A DNA stretch of 64,000 bases, from contig MNCI01033476.1 of the NCBI GenBank assembly GCA_015680685.1, positions 195,779 to 259,778 on the forward strand, given 5' to 3'. The stretch is from Gnetum montanum. Lineage: Eukaryota > Streptophyta > Gnetopsida > Gnetales > Gnetaceae. Below are positions 48,080 through 59,040 of the stretch, piece by piece (the stretch's first letter is position 1; each line of letters begins with the position of its first letter). A program made the translations under genes and the position numbers. Below the pieces are notes generated by a model, which saw only the letters and a list, made by a program, of their open reading frames with translations, had not been told where the DNA came from and made no database searches.

Positions 48080-50338
48080 AAATCCCATTAAAATTTTTAA
48101 AAATCATTGGGATGTTGTTGGTATGGATTTTTATTGTGTTTTTGTTAAAGCTACTTAATAATGTTCTCTTGTTCAAGAGCAAAATAGAAGACTCATCAAC
48201 CTTATGCTTGAGGATGGTGACCTTTATCATGTTGGTAATTAGTGTGCTATTACTCTTTTGAATTTTATTTATAAAATATTGGCTAAATGTCTTGCTAAAA
48301 GATTGAAACCAACTATTCCTTATTTAATTAATCCAATCCAAACTAGCTTTGTCAAAGGTAGATCTATTTTGAATAATGTTCTGGCAACATGTGAGGGTAT
48401 TCTATGGACTGAGGATTCCAATCAAGCCATTGCTTTTTTGAAGCTTGATTTTGCTAAATCATATGATAAAACTGAATTCTAGTTTATTATTGGTTGTCTT
48501 TGCAAATATGATTTTCATGAAAATTTTATTAAGCTAGTGAAGACTTTTTTTGTAGATGCTAATGCACTTGTGGCTACACATGTTAGCATTACTAAGAGCT
48601 TCAAGCTTTAATGCTTAGTTAGGTAAGGTTGCCCTCTTGCTCCTTAACTCTTCATCCTTGCTATGGATTTTTTCATGTTATGATATACAAAAGGACTAGA
48701 AACATAATTTTCTACAAGGCATCTTTATTGAAAATAATTTTCCTACTTGATTTAAAATGCATTTTACAAATAACTCTTTTTTAATGATAAAAAATGACAA
48801 AGCTATTGTAAATTATTTTTTTATTGTATTGATTAATATTGTAGAGTTTCATGCTCTCAAATTAATTGGTCCAAATCTTCTATCTTTTGTAATAAGGGGG
48901 TTCAAGAATGAGCTTTTTTTAAATCTTGGCATTTCTTAGAACAATCAAATTTTTTCACATTGTTAGGCATTCCCTTTTCCTTTGGTGGATCTTCAAAAAC
49001 TTTATGGGATATTATAGTGAAGAAAATTAAACAAAAACTTATTAAATGAAAAGAGAAGAAACTTTCAATAGCTAGTGAGTTTATTTTGTGTAAGCATATC
49101 ATTCAAGCTAATCATGTGTATTATTTTTTATATTCACCTCCTAGTATCTCTACATATTGTTACATTAATCAACTTGTGAGAAATTTTCTTTAGTGTAGTA
49201 ACAATTCTAGAAAAGGATTTTGTTGTGTTGTGTAAAACATTTGCACTTCTCATGAAGAGGATGATGGATTAGGATTGATCAATTATTATAAGAAGGGTAT
49301 TGTTTTATGTGCCAAGGGGGTGGTTAAATGCTTATCTAATAGAGAGCCTTAGAAGCTTCTTTTTCATAAACACATTTAGATGAGTAAACCTAGAGGTAGT
49401 AATTATTGGAGAGATATTTATTTTTTTAATTGGATCCTTTTTTCAAAATAAATTTCTATATTAGGTTCTATTATCATAAACATATCTAGAAGGCTTAGAG
49501 TTTTATCAATGATTTTTAGAACTTCAATAACATTACTATTTTGACCTCTATGCTTAATAAGATATCTCCTTGGTGGCTTCCAATTAATAATGAATTATGG
49601 GCTATTAAGCATCTACACCTTTGTAATACATATTGTAAGTTTGATATTCCCTCCCTTTCATCTCTTCACATGCATAATCATTGGATTATTCTATTTGAGT
49701 GTCAAAGTCTTTATGACATTAATCTTTCTAATAAGACTACATTTTTTATCTATTGGATAGTTTGAATAGAAGTGTAGCTATCGAAGATTCACATAATGAT
49801 TTTCTTGATTTTTCATGGATTAATGGCCATCATGTTTTTTCATATTATCTTAAGATTGTGCATCCTCTTATTAGTTTTAAAAATAATATTTGGCCAAGAT
49901 TCAATTATCTTTGGAAGGTTAATCACAATGTGTAGTTATGGAAGCAATGAATTTAGAAGATATAGAATGTCACTAATCCTTCAAAAATTAGACATTTTTT
50001 GTTATTTATTCATCAAATTTTTCCTATTAGTACTCATCCCTCTTATTTGGGTGTTCATGATGCAAGATGTCCTATCTTCAACATGGAAGATATATTCATC
50101 ACTTTTCCCCTTGCACGTAGGTCTTAGACATGGTGTAGTAGGCATTTACATGGTTTTTAACTAGTATTAGATGAAGTTATATTTGGTGATACTCCTTAAC
50201 TTTAAGCCTTTCTACTTCATTTTTGACGTTTCTTTTTCCTCTTATTCTTTATGCCATCAAGAAGTTTTAATATAATGTGGATTTTCACAAATATTCTCTA
50301 ACTAATGTTCTCCTTTTGTTAATTCAAGGTGACATATT
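48080..50338 (+). pseudogene. LINE ORF2 reverse transcriptase and C-terminal zinc-binding region
   Basis: RT palm: LNFIYKILAKCLAKRLKPTI (48258-48320), FVKGRSILNNVLATCEGILW, AIAFLKLDFAKSYDK (first catalytic Asp). GCPLAPxLFILAMDFF follows (about 48628-48675). The FADD box is FTNN (48763-48774), three adjacent G-to-A changes. Then GGLGLINYYKKGIVLCAKGV-like thumb sequence (49265-49325), PRGSNYWRDIYFF, and ISPWWLPINNELWAIKHLHL (49559-49618). The final zf-RVT-type part is LFIHQIFPISTHPSYLGVHD and ARCPIFN (50004-50085). Frame changes several times. LINE RT is known to act at the nicked target in the nucleus. Confidence 0.85.
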
Positions 50339-51181
50339 TAATGAGTCATGAATTGTTGGCTGCAATATCGCACCCATGATATTGCGTACGCAATATCGCA
50401 TATGAAATATCATAGCCTAGACGCGATATCGCATACGTGGTATCACAACCTATCTCCTCATCTATAAATAAGAGGTAGTTAGTTTTGGTAAGAGAGTTTT
50501 AGATGTTTAAGTTTTCGATATTTTTTAGTACGTTATTTTTTCCTCTCAACCCTTTTCTCCCAGTGCATGCCCACAGTGTGATGATTGTAATTGTATGGCA
50601 TCCTTATTCGAGTGTGATGTACTTGGACACGCACATGAATGGAAATAAAGATCAAGATTACTTCATCATTGCTTATTTATTTAATTGTTATTTTTATTTA
50701 CTACTTTCTTAATTAATATCTCTCTACCCTTATCTCCTAGTAATGCAGAATGAGTACGACTTAATCATGAGCATTTAAGTGTGACTACTTGGTAACCCAA
50801 TAGCATACCTAGGCCATGCGTTTGGGAATCCCAATGGTAGTTGTGCACAAGGTCCAAGATGTGTACGAATGATTCAGGAATGGATGCTCATCGCACTTAG
50901 GCTAGCTTAGATTCTCTCTCACCCTCCCTCTCCTAGCTTAGTTGATATTATTTCCCATCGTACCCAGGAGTAGCAGTAGTGTAGGAACACATCATACACC
51001 TCACTCTAGACTAAACCATATGTGACAAAGCTAATACTAGTCCAGATGGGAAGACAGCGAACTGCGATCTATAAGTAACTATCTAGATACCACAACTAGT
51101 CCATCTACGAAGTTCAACCGAATTGTGTGTGAAACGCTCATATTCGTATGGTTGAGTGTAGGGGTACCTTGCCACTTATCA
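50339..51181 (+). repeat. 5' LTR of element F
   Basis: 843 bp, TAATGAGTCATGAATT to CACTTATCA (the terminal TG is TA). U3 has GCAATATCGC (50362-50371), a perfect 20-bp palindrome GATATTGCGTACGCAATATC (50378-50397) and GCGATATCGC (50422-50431). The TATA box TATAAATAAG is at 50463. The motif GAGTACGACTTAATCATGAG near 50752 is shared with H. Confidence 0.9.
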
Positions 51182-51182
51182 T

Positions 51183-51200
51183 TGGCGCTATTGCCGGGGA
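51183..51200 (+). other. Primer binding site of element F
   Basis: TGGCGCTATTGCCGGGGA, one base after the LTR; the Athila-type, tRNA-Asp-like PBS. Confidence 0.9.
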
Positions 51201-51322
51201 TGGTGCTAGTTATCTAGATTAGTTATATCATACAAGGTCACTATATAGGAATTAATGATATATCTTTTAGGGAGAAATAATTACAAAAAGTCACATACAA
51301 ATTCACACACAATTTTACAATC

Positions 51323-53050
51323 ATGCCTCTTCTACAAGACTATGATAATGCCAAATCTAGTGAGGCAGTTCATTGGAGAACCAACAAATCATATGAAAAT
51401 GAAGATTGGAGTACGCAGTCCAAGGTGGGAGTTTCTTATAAACATAAACGAAGGCAACATCATCCCAACGCATGAAAGCATAACTTACTCGATGACAATG
51501 AACCCCTACTGGCCACTACAAGCCTAACACAAATACAAGAGGCTATTTGAATCTCCCGTAGGCATCGTAAAGAGAGCCACCTACCCAGGCTCGATTTAAA
51601 CAACTTCCCCAATTTCTTAGGAGGCTATGACTTAGATCTGCAACAACATTTACAAGCCTTCTACGATGCCTGTGCATGGAACAATATTGATAACAATTGG
51701 CAAAAACTCAAGCTCTTTTCTATGACACTCGTTGGCCAAGAAAAAGTATGGTATAGATCGTTAAAACCAACTTCAATATGATGTTGGCCAACAATGGTAG
51801 AACTCTTTAATGAAAGATATCAAACCTACGCAAGAGTGTCAGCCTTGAGGAAACAAATCCAAGAGTGGAAACAAGCATAACATGAATTCAACCTATCACA
51901 AAAAGGAGAAATCAACCTATCTCAAGGAGGAGGAACCATCTTTGCCAGTACAACAATCATTAGAGGAAGTCAAGGAAAAGATCAATAAGGTGCTAGAATG
52001 GATGCATAAAAAGTGTGGGGAATATATCAATATTATTGAAGATAGATTTTTGACAACCCAATAAGAAAGAAAAAATATCATTAGACAATCAGAAAGAAGT
52101 GATGAGGGAAATCAGAGCTCAACTACTGATCATACGTATGAATGCAACATTTTCCTATATGATCACCCCAAGGGCCAATGCCCAATCTTGTTACATTTAT
52201 ATGAGCATTGGGAAAACATGTTACACCTAGAGTTCGTACAGAGATACTGTATTCAATCACAGTGGCAACAATCCCAGTCATGGGGGAAGCCATCCCTAAA
52301 CTAGAGACACCCTTCATATCATCTGAATCCAAATGCTTATCTAGTCCAACATCCTGTTTCCCCAACTAGGTCAACATACTTTATCTCGCCACATTATGAT
52401 TCTCCTCAGTACTATCAGCCCATGTTCTCAACACAACCACTACCTTGTGGACCTTACACTTCTCCTAAATTTCAAAATTCTCATCCTTTCCCTCCTTCTA
52501 CATCACCACCTATTATTCCTAAAGTGTCTGTAGCACAACAACAACCCACGAACGTTACTTGTGCTACTATTGCCAATAGCAGTGAGAGACCTCCTCAACA
52601 TCGAAGGTGTCCCTTCTTTAGACATGACTCTCAGAAGGAACAATACAATTTCAAGGCCACTGCATTCTCTAACTCAGAACAAGTCCAACACTGTGGTGCA
52701 CCCTTCTCTTCAAACCCAACACCTTGTGTTACTTTATCAGGGCCACCAATTAACACTCTAACAACCATATGGCCCAATGAATACAACCATGGAGAGTGAC
52801 ATCCTGATCCTTGTATACCATCTTATGGTCCCAAGTATCATTGTGGGCCAACTCTTTATCTGGGAACCACATCTTATAAATTACCCCACTACATTTACTA
52901 TAATTAGGTGTGTGAACCCCAATGGGGCAAGCATGACCAAGTTTTGGTATTTCCAACATGCAAGGATCCTCATCTTTCATTTATTAATCCTCTCCATGCT
53001 CAACCATTTAGTTATGAGGGATATCCCCCATTTTAATAACAAGCAAGATT
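51323..53050 (+). pseudogene. gag and Pro/His-rich C-terminal region of element F
   Basis: Start MPLLQDYDNAKSSEAVHW, then a capsid-like part: LDLNNFPNFLGGYDLDLQQH (51590-51650), WQKLKLFSMTLVGQEKVWY (51699-51753), MVELFNERY and SALRKQIQEWKQA. A short acidic region (51900-52060) follows, then an aromatic, Pro-rich part with SPHYDSPQYYQPMFSTQPL (52386-52445). Next is a Cys/His patch CATIANSSERPPQHRRCPFF (52560-52620) and a C-terminal box CKDPHLSF-INPLHAQPFSYEGYP ending about 53035. G has the same C-terminal box. It probably represents Gag alone, with pol deleted between this ORF and the 3' region. Confidence 0.75.
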
Positions 53051-54404
53051 AATCAATATTTTTCATTTTCTTTAATTTTACAATTTTTTGTTTTCTAGTT
53101 TTTCATTTTTCAATTTCTTATTTTATCTTTTTGTCTTTTTCTTTTTATCTTTTTATAAGTAATCTCATATACGAATAAAACACTCATGTGGCTCATTGGT
53201 TGAGGTGTGTTCTATGTTATCGAGTATTCAGTGATCAATTATTTGGACAGTGAGCCCATTACACCCGCTCATCCATTCTACAAATAAGAGGTTCTATACG
53301 AGGGTACAGTGATATTCTTGACATTCTTAAAACTTAAAATTAATTTTGTGTTCATTGTACCTAGAATGAAGAAGGATGGATCAAGAGGGAATGATTAGGG
53401 TGTGACATCAAGGGGACTTGCAAATTCTCTTTAGTGACATCTATGAGAGTTATCATGCAACGTGTTTGTACAAAGATCCTTGTAGATCTAACGCAAAATG
53501 GGAGTAAGAGTAATCAAAAGGCACTCAAAAATCCAATGTTGTTCTAGGGGGTCCCACTGGAAATACATGCATCCATGCCTAAAGGTTGGCGACTTCTCTG
53601 TATTCAGCAATCGAATCAAAAATAAATAAATAAAGTTCCACAAAGCAAAAATCACTCCTCCCTTGAACAAAATGCCAAGTGATCGTACACCTTGTTGTTA
53701 TGATACTCTCATAGTTGTTCATCATGGGATGAAAAAATGTGGTGTCACTAATTAGAGGAATGGACTTTTTCCTGATCTTGGAATGACGAGTTAATGACAC
53801 ATTAATCATTCTTTACATGCAGGATTCATTGTGCCCTGGGTCAATTACCTCATGTCCCAACTTCTACAATCCCTTCTATAGTCCATCTCATCTCATTGTT
53901 CATGTAATTGTGGTTCATGTCTCATGTAATGTAGAATTCGTACTTCATTCCAATGATACTTACATGTGTGTGTTTTGTGGAACCAGTGTGGATTACATTT
54001 AACCTTTCTAGTGCCTATGAACATTTTAAGGTATGGTTACGCAAGGGCATTATAGGTTGGAACCTGCTTTGGGGAGGACCCACTTGCATAATTTTTTATA
54101 ATTTTCACTCATAACACATCTTCCACACATCATCTATTACCCTTAGCATATTTTCAATGATATTCTTTCCCTTATTACTATCCCTCCGATGCAAACATTC
54201 CTATGGACAATCACATAGACTTTTTCTCCCTTACCACCTGAGGTCCTTACTGATAAATTCCACACCATCATAATTTTTGTGCCTTTAAAACTAGTTGAAT
54301 TACCTTGGAACACTTTAACAATAGTCCAGATGTCCTTAGTTTCCATTGTTACTTTCAAGAAAATCTTAAAAATTTGGCATATTCCATATTGCCCTAACAT
54401 CGAT
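53051..54404 (+). other. Non-coding region of element F before the U3-like module
   Basis: T-rich start (53060-53160), then sequence aligned with C (40380-41560) and G (60590-61740), including GTGTGACATCAAGGGGACT (53400-53418). No ORF with support; the minus ORFs here are chance. Confidence 0.6.
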
Positions 54405-54460
54405 AGGCTGCAATATCGTGTACGTGATATTGCATCTCAAAAATATATATATACGTGACC
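54405..54460 (+). promoter_or_regulatory. U3-like module upstream of ORF-X (element F)
   Basis: GGCTGCAATATCG (54406-54418) is identical to the first iteron of F's own 5' LTR (50359-50371). It forms the left arm of an imperfect palindrome, with GTGATATTGC as right arm (54424-54433). A TATA-like run ATATATATATAC follows at 54442-54453. ORF-X starts about 470 bp downstream after a splice acceptor. Confidence 0.6.
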
Positions 54461-54699
54461 CCCTATGCTACTTAACATTATTTTCAACTATTCACGTGGG
54501 GGAAGTTTTTCCAAATTCTCTCTACGACTCGCAATTGCATGCCCTTGCTTTCATATTCATAACTCACTCACTGGTCCTTCGATTTTCATTCCATTTGAAC
54601 CTACTTGAACTCGGAGTGTTCAGCTTAGTCGTGGGGGAGGGTCACACACTGAATAGCGCATAAATTTTTTGAAATTCTTCATCTCACAAAGGACATTAT

Positions 54700-54926
54700 C
54701 AAGGGTAATTAGTTATAAAATCAAGGATAAATGTGCCAAAAATAATTTCATCCCCTTAGTTATACCGAGAAACTAGATTTGGAAACCACCTAAGCAAAAA
54801 GGATTAAATATTATAATCTTTCAAGAAATGTCACATGGAGATAAAACGAATTCATTAAGGCAAGCAATAAGGTATAACCTAACTTTGGTAACAACCTTAC
54901 TAATGATTGGCCCCGTGTGATTGCAG
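54700..54926 (+). other. Putative intron before ORF-X (element F)
   Basis: Donor candidate TCAAGG|GTAATTAG near 54704, branch-point-like TTACTAATGATT near 54897-54908, and acceptor GTGTGATTGCAG ending at 54926. The ATG of ORF-X follows immediately. The acceptor is the best of the four copies. Confidence 0.55.
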
Positions 54927-57715
54927 ATGGCACCGAAACACAGACAACAAGAAGGTCCTACTCAAGGTGGGAGGAAATGACCTAGGAGAGGTGAAGGACA
55001 AGTTCCTGCTAGATAGCATGCAGAGTAGGAGGAACAATCATTTAGTATCCTCCAATAGGACCCTACTACTATATAATCAAGGCAGGTAGAAGGAGAAGCT
55101 GTTGTAGCATCTGAACAGGGAAAACATCTCACGTTGCCCCAGGATTATGTTCAGGTCATCCATGAAAGGTCCATATTCATTGTAGTTATTGTGGAATTAA
55201 ACTTTGGATGTTTCACAAAATTTTCTCTGGAGGCCATTAGGGATCACCTCAAAGGGTTCCCATTATGGCATACCCTCTCTAAAAGCAGTGCCTAGTACTT
55301 AGGGGAAACATACCAATTTTGGCACAACAAAGAACAAGGCACCATGGTTAACATTTGTGGTGTGACTATTGATTTCTTTGTTCAAGTCATTTCAAAAGTA
55401 TTAAACCTTCTGAATATAGAGCCAAAGGTTACTCAGTTGTCTACCCATTCAGACCTTTATGCATAGCGAGTTTGGTTAGAAAGGACGTATGGCAAGGTAG
55501 ATAAGATGTTTGGGGAGTTCACAACAGAAGAGAGGATTTATTTCAAAATAGGGACTTATCACCTCTTCCTCACAAAAGGCTTAAAAATAATTTCAACATA
55601 TGTGGCAATATGATGTGTAGTTTTAATGGGAAAGGTTAATGCTAACCTACCTCATCTATATTTTACAGAGATCCTAAGGCACTTTGAAGAACGGAAGATA
55701 GGGAAGCTTGCGTTGCCCTTCCCTTGTCTTATCAGGAAGCTGTGAAAATATGCTAGTATCAAAGGATACACCAAAGATTTCCTCCAAAAAGCCCAAAATG
55801 CTTCATATGCCAAACTGCTAAAGCCACTAGCTACAAGGAAAATCACTAGTGAGACGCTGGGGCCGGAACAAGGAAAAGAATATATGGCAGGGCCAACTAC
55901 AACTTAACTTGTAGGACCCAGCCAACTTCCAAGCATGGGACCTAGCCAATAATAAGAATGAGGGCCTAGCATAGGCTAGCAGGATCAACCACCACCACTA
56001 CCACAAGATTACAAACCATTAATGAGCCATCTCAGGGCCATCGCTAAGACAATCAGTTGGGGAAGTCGTGATGATGCAAATCTCTTCCACATCATCGACA
56101 ATGCCATAAAACTCATTGTTTCTTTGGATCGCGCAAGGGGTGAAGTGTCCATCCATACAAAGGGAGGAGAGAGCACTTAGTCACAACAGATCTTAGGGAA
56201 TGTTGTGTCCTTTCAAGTGTGGTTAGAAATAAGTGAAGGGGCCATGGTGCTAGTCATAGAGCACTAGGATGTAGCAGGAGCCACAAAAGTGGTCATAGAT
56301 CACATTAAAGAATCATTCAATGTGCCTATTGTGCCACCAGTAGATCTTACAGGAGCACGAGATGCTCAAACTGGTTGGAACCTCAATGACTCATGCTGAA
56401 CATGAGGATGTACTTGACCAATTGCTACAAATAGGACAAGTAATGACATCTTTGTTTGACATCCCACAAGATGATACAGCAATTCAATCAGACCTTATTT
56501 CCGCCAAGGGGAAGTTGGTCTTGATAGAGATGAGGGTCGAGCATGTAGAAGAAGAAGTGCAAAGATTGCAAGAAAGGCTTGTGACCCTGCAAGTAGCACA
56601 GCAAGATCCTTATCAATTCATTCCCGCAAATCAGCTGGACATTTTCAAGACTGAGAAACTTACTGAATTGGTGGTAGAGAATAAAAAGTTGGCGGAAGGA
56701 AAAGAGAAGGTTGTTTGGGATGCCTCTATGGCACAAGCACAAACTTATGTGCACACCAAGGCACTCAAATCCTTACAAGAGGAAAACTTGTTGCTGACAA
56801 CCTTCGGTTAACCTCTATGGAGAAACAAAAGAATGTTCTCGAAGAACATTTTCAATAGTCACGAGAACAACTAATCAGGGTCAACCAGGACATGAACCAT
56901 TTAGCCAGGGAAAATTGAACCCTCTCAATGGAGGAGGTACGCGCCATCCATTAGAAGACGGCCATTGAAATAAGCACATGGTAGAATGAGGCTAAACAGC
57001 ATGAAAAGCTGAAGGAGCATTTCTAGGACCAGGTGGGGATGTATAAGCAAATCATCGAGAAGGAGATCCATATGGCCAAGGCCCACATCAATGCTCTCAG
57101 TGCTCAACACACTAACTGGCAGGCCATATTGGACACATACGCGTTTGCCCACCAAGCGGAAGTTAAGAGTCGGGACTTGTAGATCCAGGACCTTACAGAA
57201 TACATGGAGTTGGAAAACCTATGGTATGCCAACCTTGCCATGTTGATAGCAGGGCACCCAAGAGTAGAGCTCGAGCAATAGGTAGCCACCACCTACATCA
57301 AATATGAAACATAATTTGCAGAATGCAAGAAAATATTGCAAAAATTTGAGGTTGCAAATTATAAACTTGAGGTGATTAGAGTAAGCTACTAGGGGTAGAA
57401 ATGTGTTCCAATAGACTTGGCTTGATGGCTCATAGATTTTCAAGAATACAAAGACAAAGCCAGAGCCTACAAAGAGGAACAACGGGTGTTTGCGACGTGG
57501 TATGTCAAGGAAAATAAAATATTTTCACAACTACCCTAACCATGGGAGGTGCCAACTCCATCAAACATCAAAACATCAGCATGGATGGCATAGGATCCCT
57601 AAACTAAAGAAGAGAAATTCCAAGCCATACTTCAACGCCATCAAATCCCAAGGCCTAGAGCACAAGACAAGGGAAAGACACCCATGAAGGAGCCACCGCC
57701 ACCAGAAACTACATG
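54927..57715 (+). pseudogene. ORF-X of element F (best preserved copy)
   Basis: Start MAPKHRQQEGPTQGGRK, a basic, Gln/Arg-rich N-terminus. A globular domain spans about 55120-55800: QVIHERSIFIVVIVELNFGC, YLGETYQFWHNKEQGTMVNI, ICGVTIDFFVQVISKVLNLL, TEERIYFKIGTYHLFL, LPFPCLIRKL. A Gly/Pro-rich linker lies at 55850-56000. A long coiled-coil region follows (56362-57480: KLVLIEMRVEHVEEEVQRL, LTELVVENKKLAEGKEK). The conserved C-terminus has TSAWMA, KEEKFQAILQRH and ends PPPPETT at the TGA 57713-57715. There are two or three frameshifts and about ten stops. The role is unknown; the layout suggests a structural or cargo protein, not an enzyme. It is retained although pol is gone. Confidence 0.75.
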
Positions 57716-57913
57716 AGTTCCACCCAATTTTTTAGCTATAGGATTTTATTTCACCTTCTTTATGTTGTGTTGTGTCTCAATTTTGTTCTGATTCCACACT
57801 ACAGCATAAATCAAATCTCGTCAATCAATAATCCCATACCTATCCACTATGTAATCAATAGAGCTTTTTCTCACATTAACTCAAGGACGAGTTTTTATTC
57901 AGTTGTAGGGGTA

Positions 57914-58722
57914 TGATGAGTCATGAATTTTTGGCTGCAATATCACACCCATGATATCGCATATGTCACAGCCTGTCTCCTCATGTATAAAAAAGAGGTA
58001 GGCAGTTTTGGTAAGAGATTTTTAGAAGTTTAAGTTTTCAATAGTTTTTAGTACGTTAGTTTTCCCTCTCAATCCTTTTCTCCCAATGCATGCCTGCAAT
58101 GTGATGATTGTAATTGTATGGCATCCTTATTCGAGTGTGATGTAATTGGACACACACATGACTAGAAATAAAGATTGATATTACCTCATCATTGCAACCT
58201 CCACTTAGCTTAATTATTTATTTAATTGTTATTGTTATTTACTGCTTTCTTAATTAATATCTCTCTACCCTTATCTCCTAGTAACGTGGAATGAGTACGA
58301 CTTAATCACGAGCATTCAAGTGTGACTACTTGGTAACCCAGTAGTGTACCTAGGCCATGTGTTTGGTAATCTCAGTGGTAGTTTTGCATGAGGTCCAATA
58401 TGTGTACGAATGATTGAGAAACAGATACTCATTGCACTTAGGCTAGCTTAGATTCTCTCTCACCCTCTCTCTCCTAGCTTAGATGATATTATTTCCCATC
58501 ATACCCAGGAGTAGCATTAGTGTAGGAACACATCATACACCTCACTCTGGACTAAACCATACGTGATAAAGCTAATACTAGTCCAGGTGGGAAGATAGCG
58601 AATTATGATCTATGAGTAACTATCTAGATACCACAACTAGTCCGTCTACGAAGTTCGACTGGATCATGCATGAAATGCTCGTATTTGTATGGTTGAGTAT
58701 AGGGGTACCTCGCCACTCATCA
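57914..58722 (+). repeat. 3' LTR of element F
   Basis: 809 bp, TGATGAGTCATGAATT to CGCCACTCATCA. It lacks about 60 bp of the iteron block present in the 5' copy: only ATGATATCGCATATG remains before the TATA region (TGTATAAAAAAGAGG near 57983). Confidence 0.9.
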
Positions 58723-59040
58723 AACATTTAATAACTAATGCTTCAGCTAAATTCCTAAATGTTTATCTCTATAATTTTATTTTTTATTAATAGGAAGCCT
58801 ATAGTAGAAATTGAAATCCTATTTAGCCATTTCTAAATGAGGGCATGATCTAATCCTTTTCCTACCTTAGAGGGGAGGATTTTTAGGATTGGTTGGAAGG
58901 ATGAAAACCTAAAAAGGCATCTTCAACATTATTGAGTGTTTCCTTTATGTTATTTTGGAGTTTCTACTCTACCCCTTTGCTTTTGTCTTTTCAATTTGAG
59001 TTTTTTATTATATTTAATTTTTGAGGTCCAACACCCCTTA
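58723..59040 (+). pseudogene. LINE 3' remnant
   Basis: AT-rich sequence on the far side of F, assumed to be the LINE 3' end because F interrupts the LINE at 50338. GGATTTTTAGGATTGGTTGG near 58880 and a T-rich segment are all that can be seen. No tail is identified. Confidence 0.4.

Larger units (their letters stand above)
50339..58722 (+). mobile_element. Element F: Athila-type element with gag and ORF-X but no pol
   Basis: 5' LTR 50339-51181 and 3' LTR 57914-58722, PBS 51183-51200, PPT-like TTGTAGGGGTA (57903-57913). Inside are gag plus a Pro-rich region (51323-53050), non-coding (53051-54404), a U3-like module, and ORF-X (54927-57715). No protease, RT, RNase H or integrase motif occurs. 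It is inserted in the LINE. The target copy is unclear because the first LTR bases are damaged; GACAT (50331-50335) and AACAT (58723-58727) are the best candidates. Confidence 0.85.
22492..59040 (+). mobile_element. Element L: L1-type LINE, split into four pieces by nested insertions
   Basis: Pieces: 22492-24055 (upstream region and endonuclease), 46356-47043 (N-terminal part of RT ORF), 48080-50338 (RT, thumb, zinc-binding end), and 58723 to about 59040 (3' region, boundary uncertain). Between them sit C (with D inside), solo LTR E and element F. Homology to the usual plant LINE ORF2 order continues across each gap. No poly(A) tail or target duplication was identified. Its 5' end may lie left of element B. 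Confidence 0.8.

Noticed and set aside
51183-51200. tRNA gene fragment
   Set aside because: Only 18 bases complementary to a tRNA 3' end, placed directly after an LTR: a primer binding site.
56488-57482. Minus ORFs in the coiled-coil part of ORF-X
   Set aside because: Complements of the Glu/Lys/Gln-rich heptads; no independent support.
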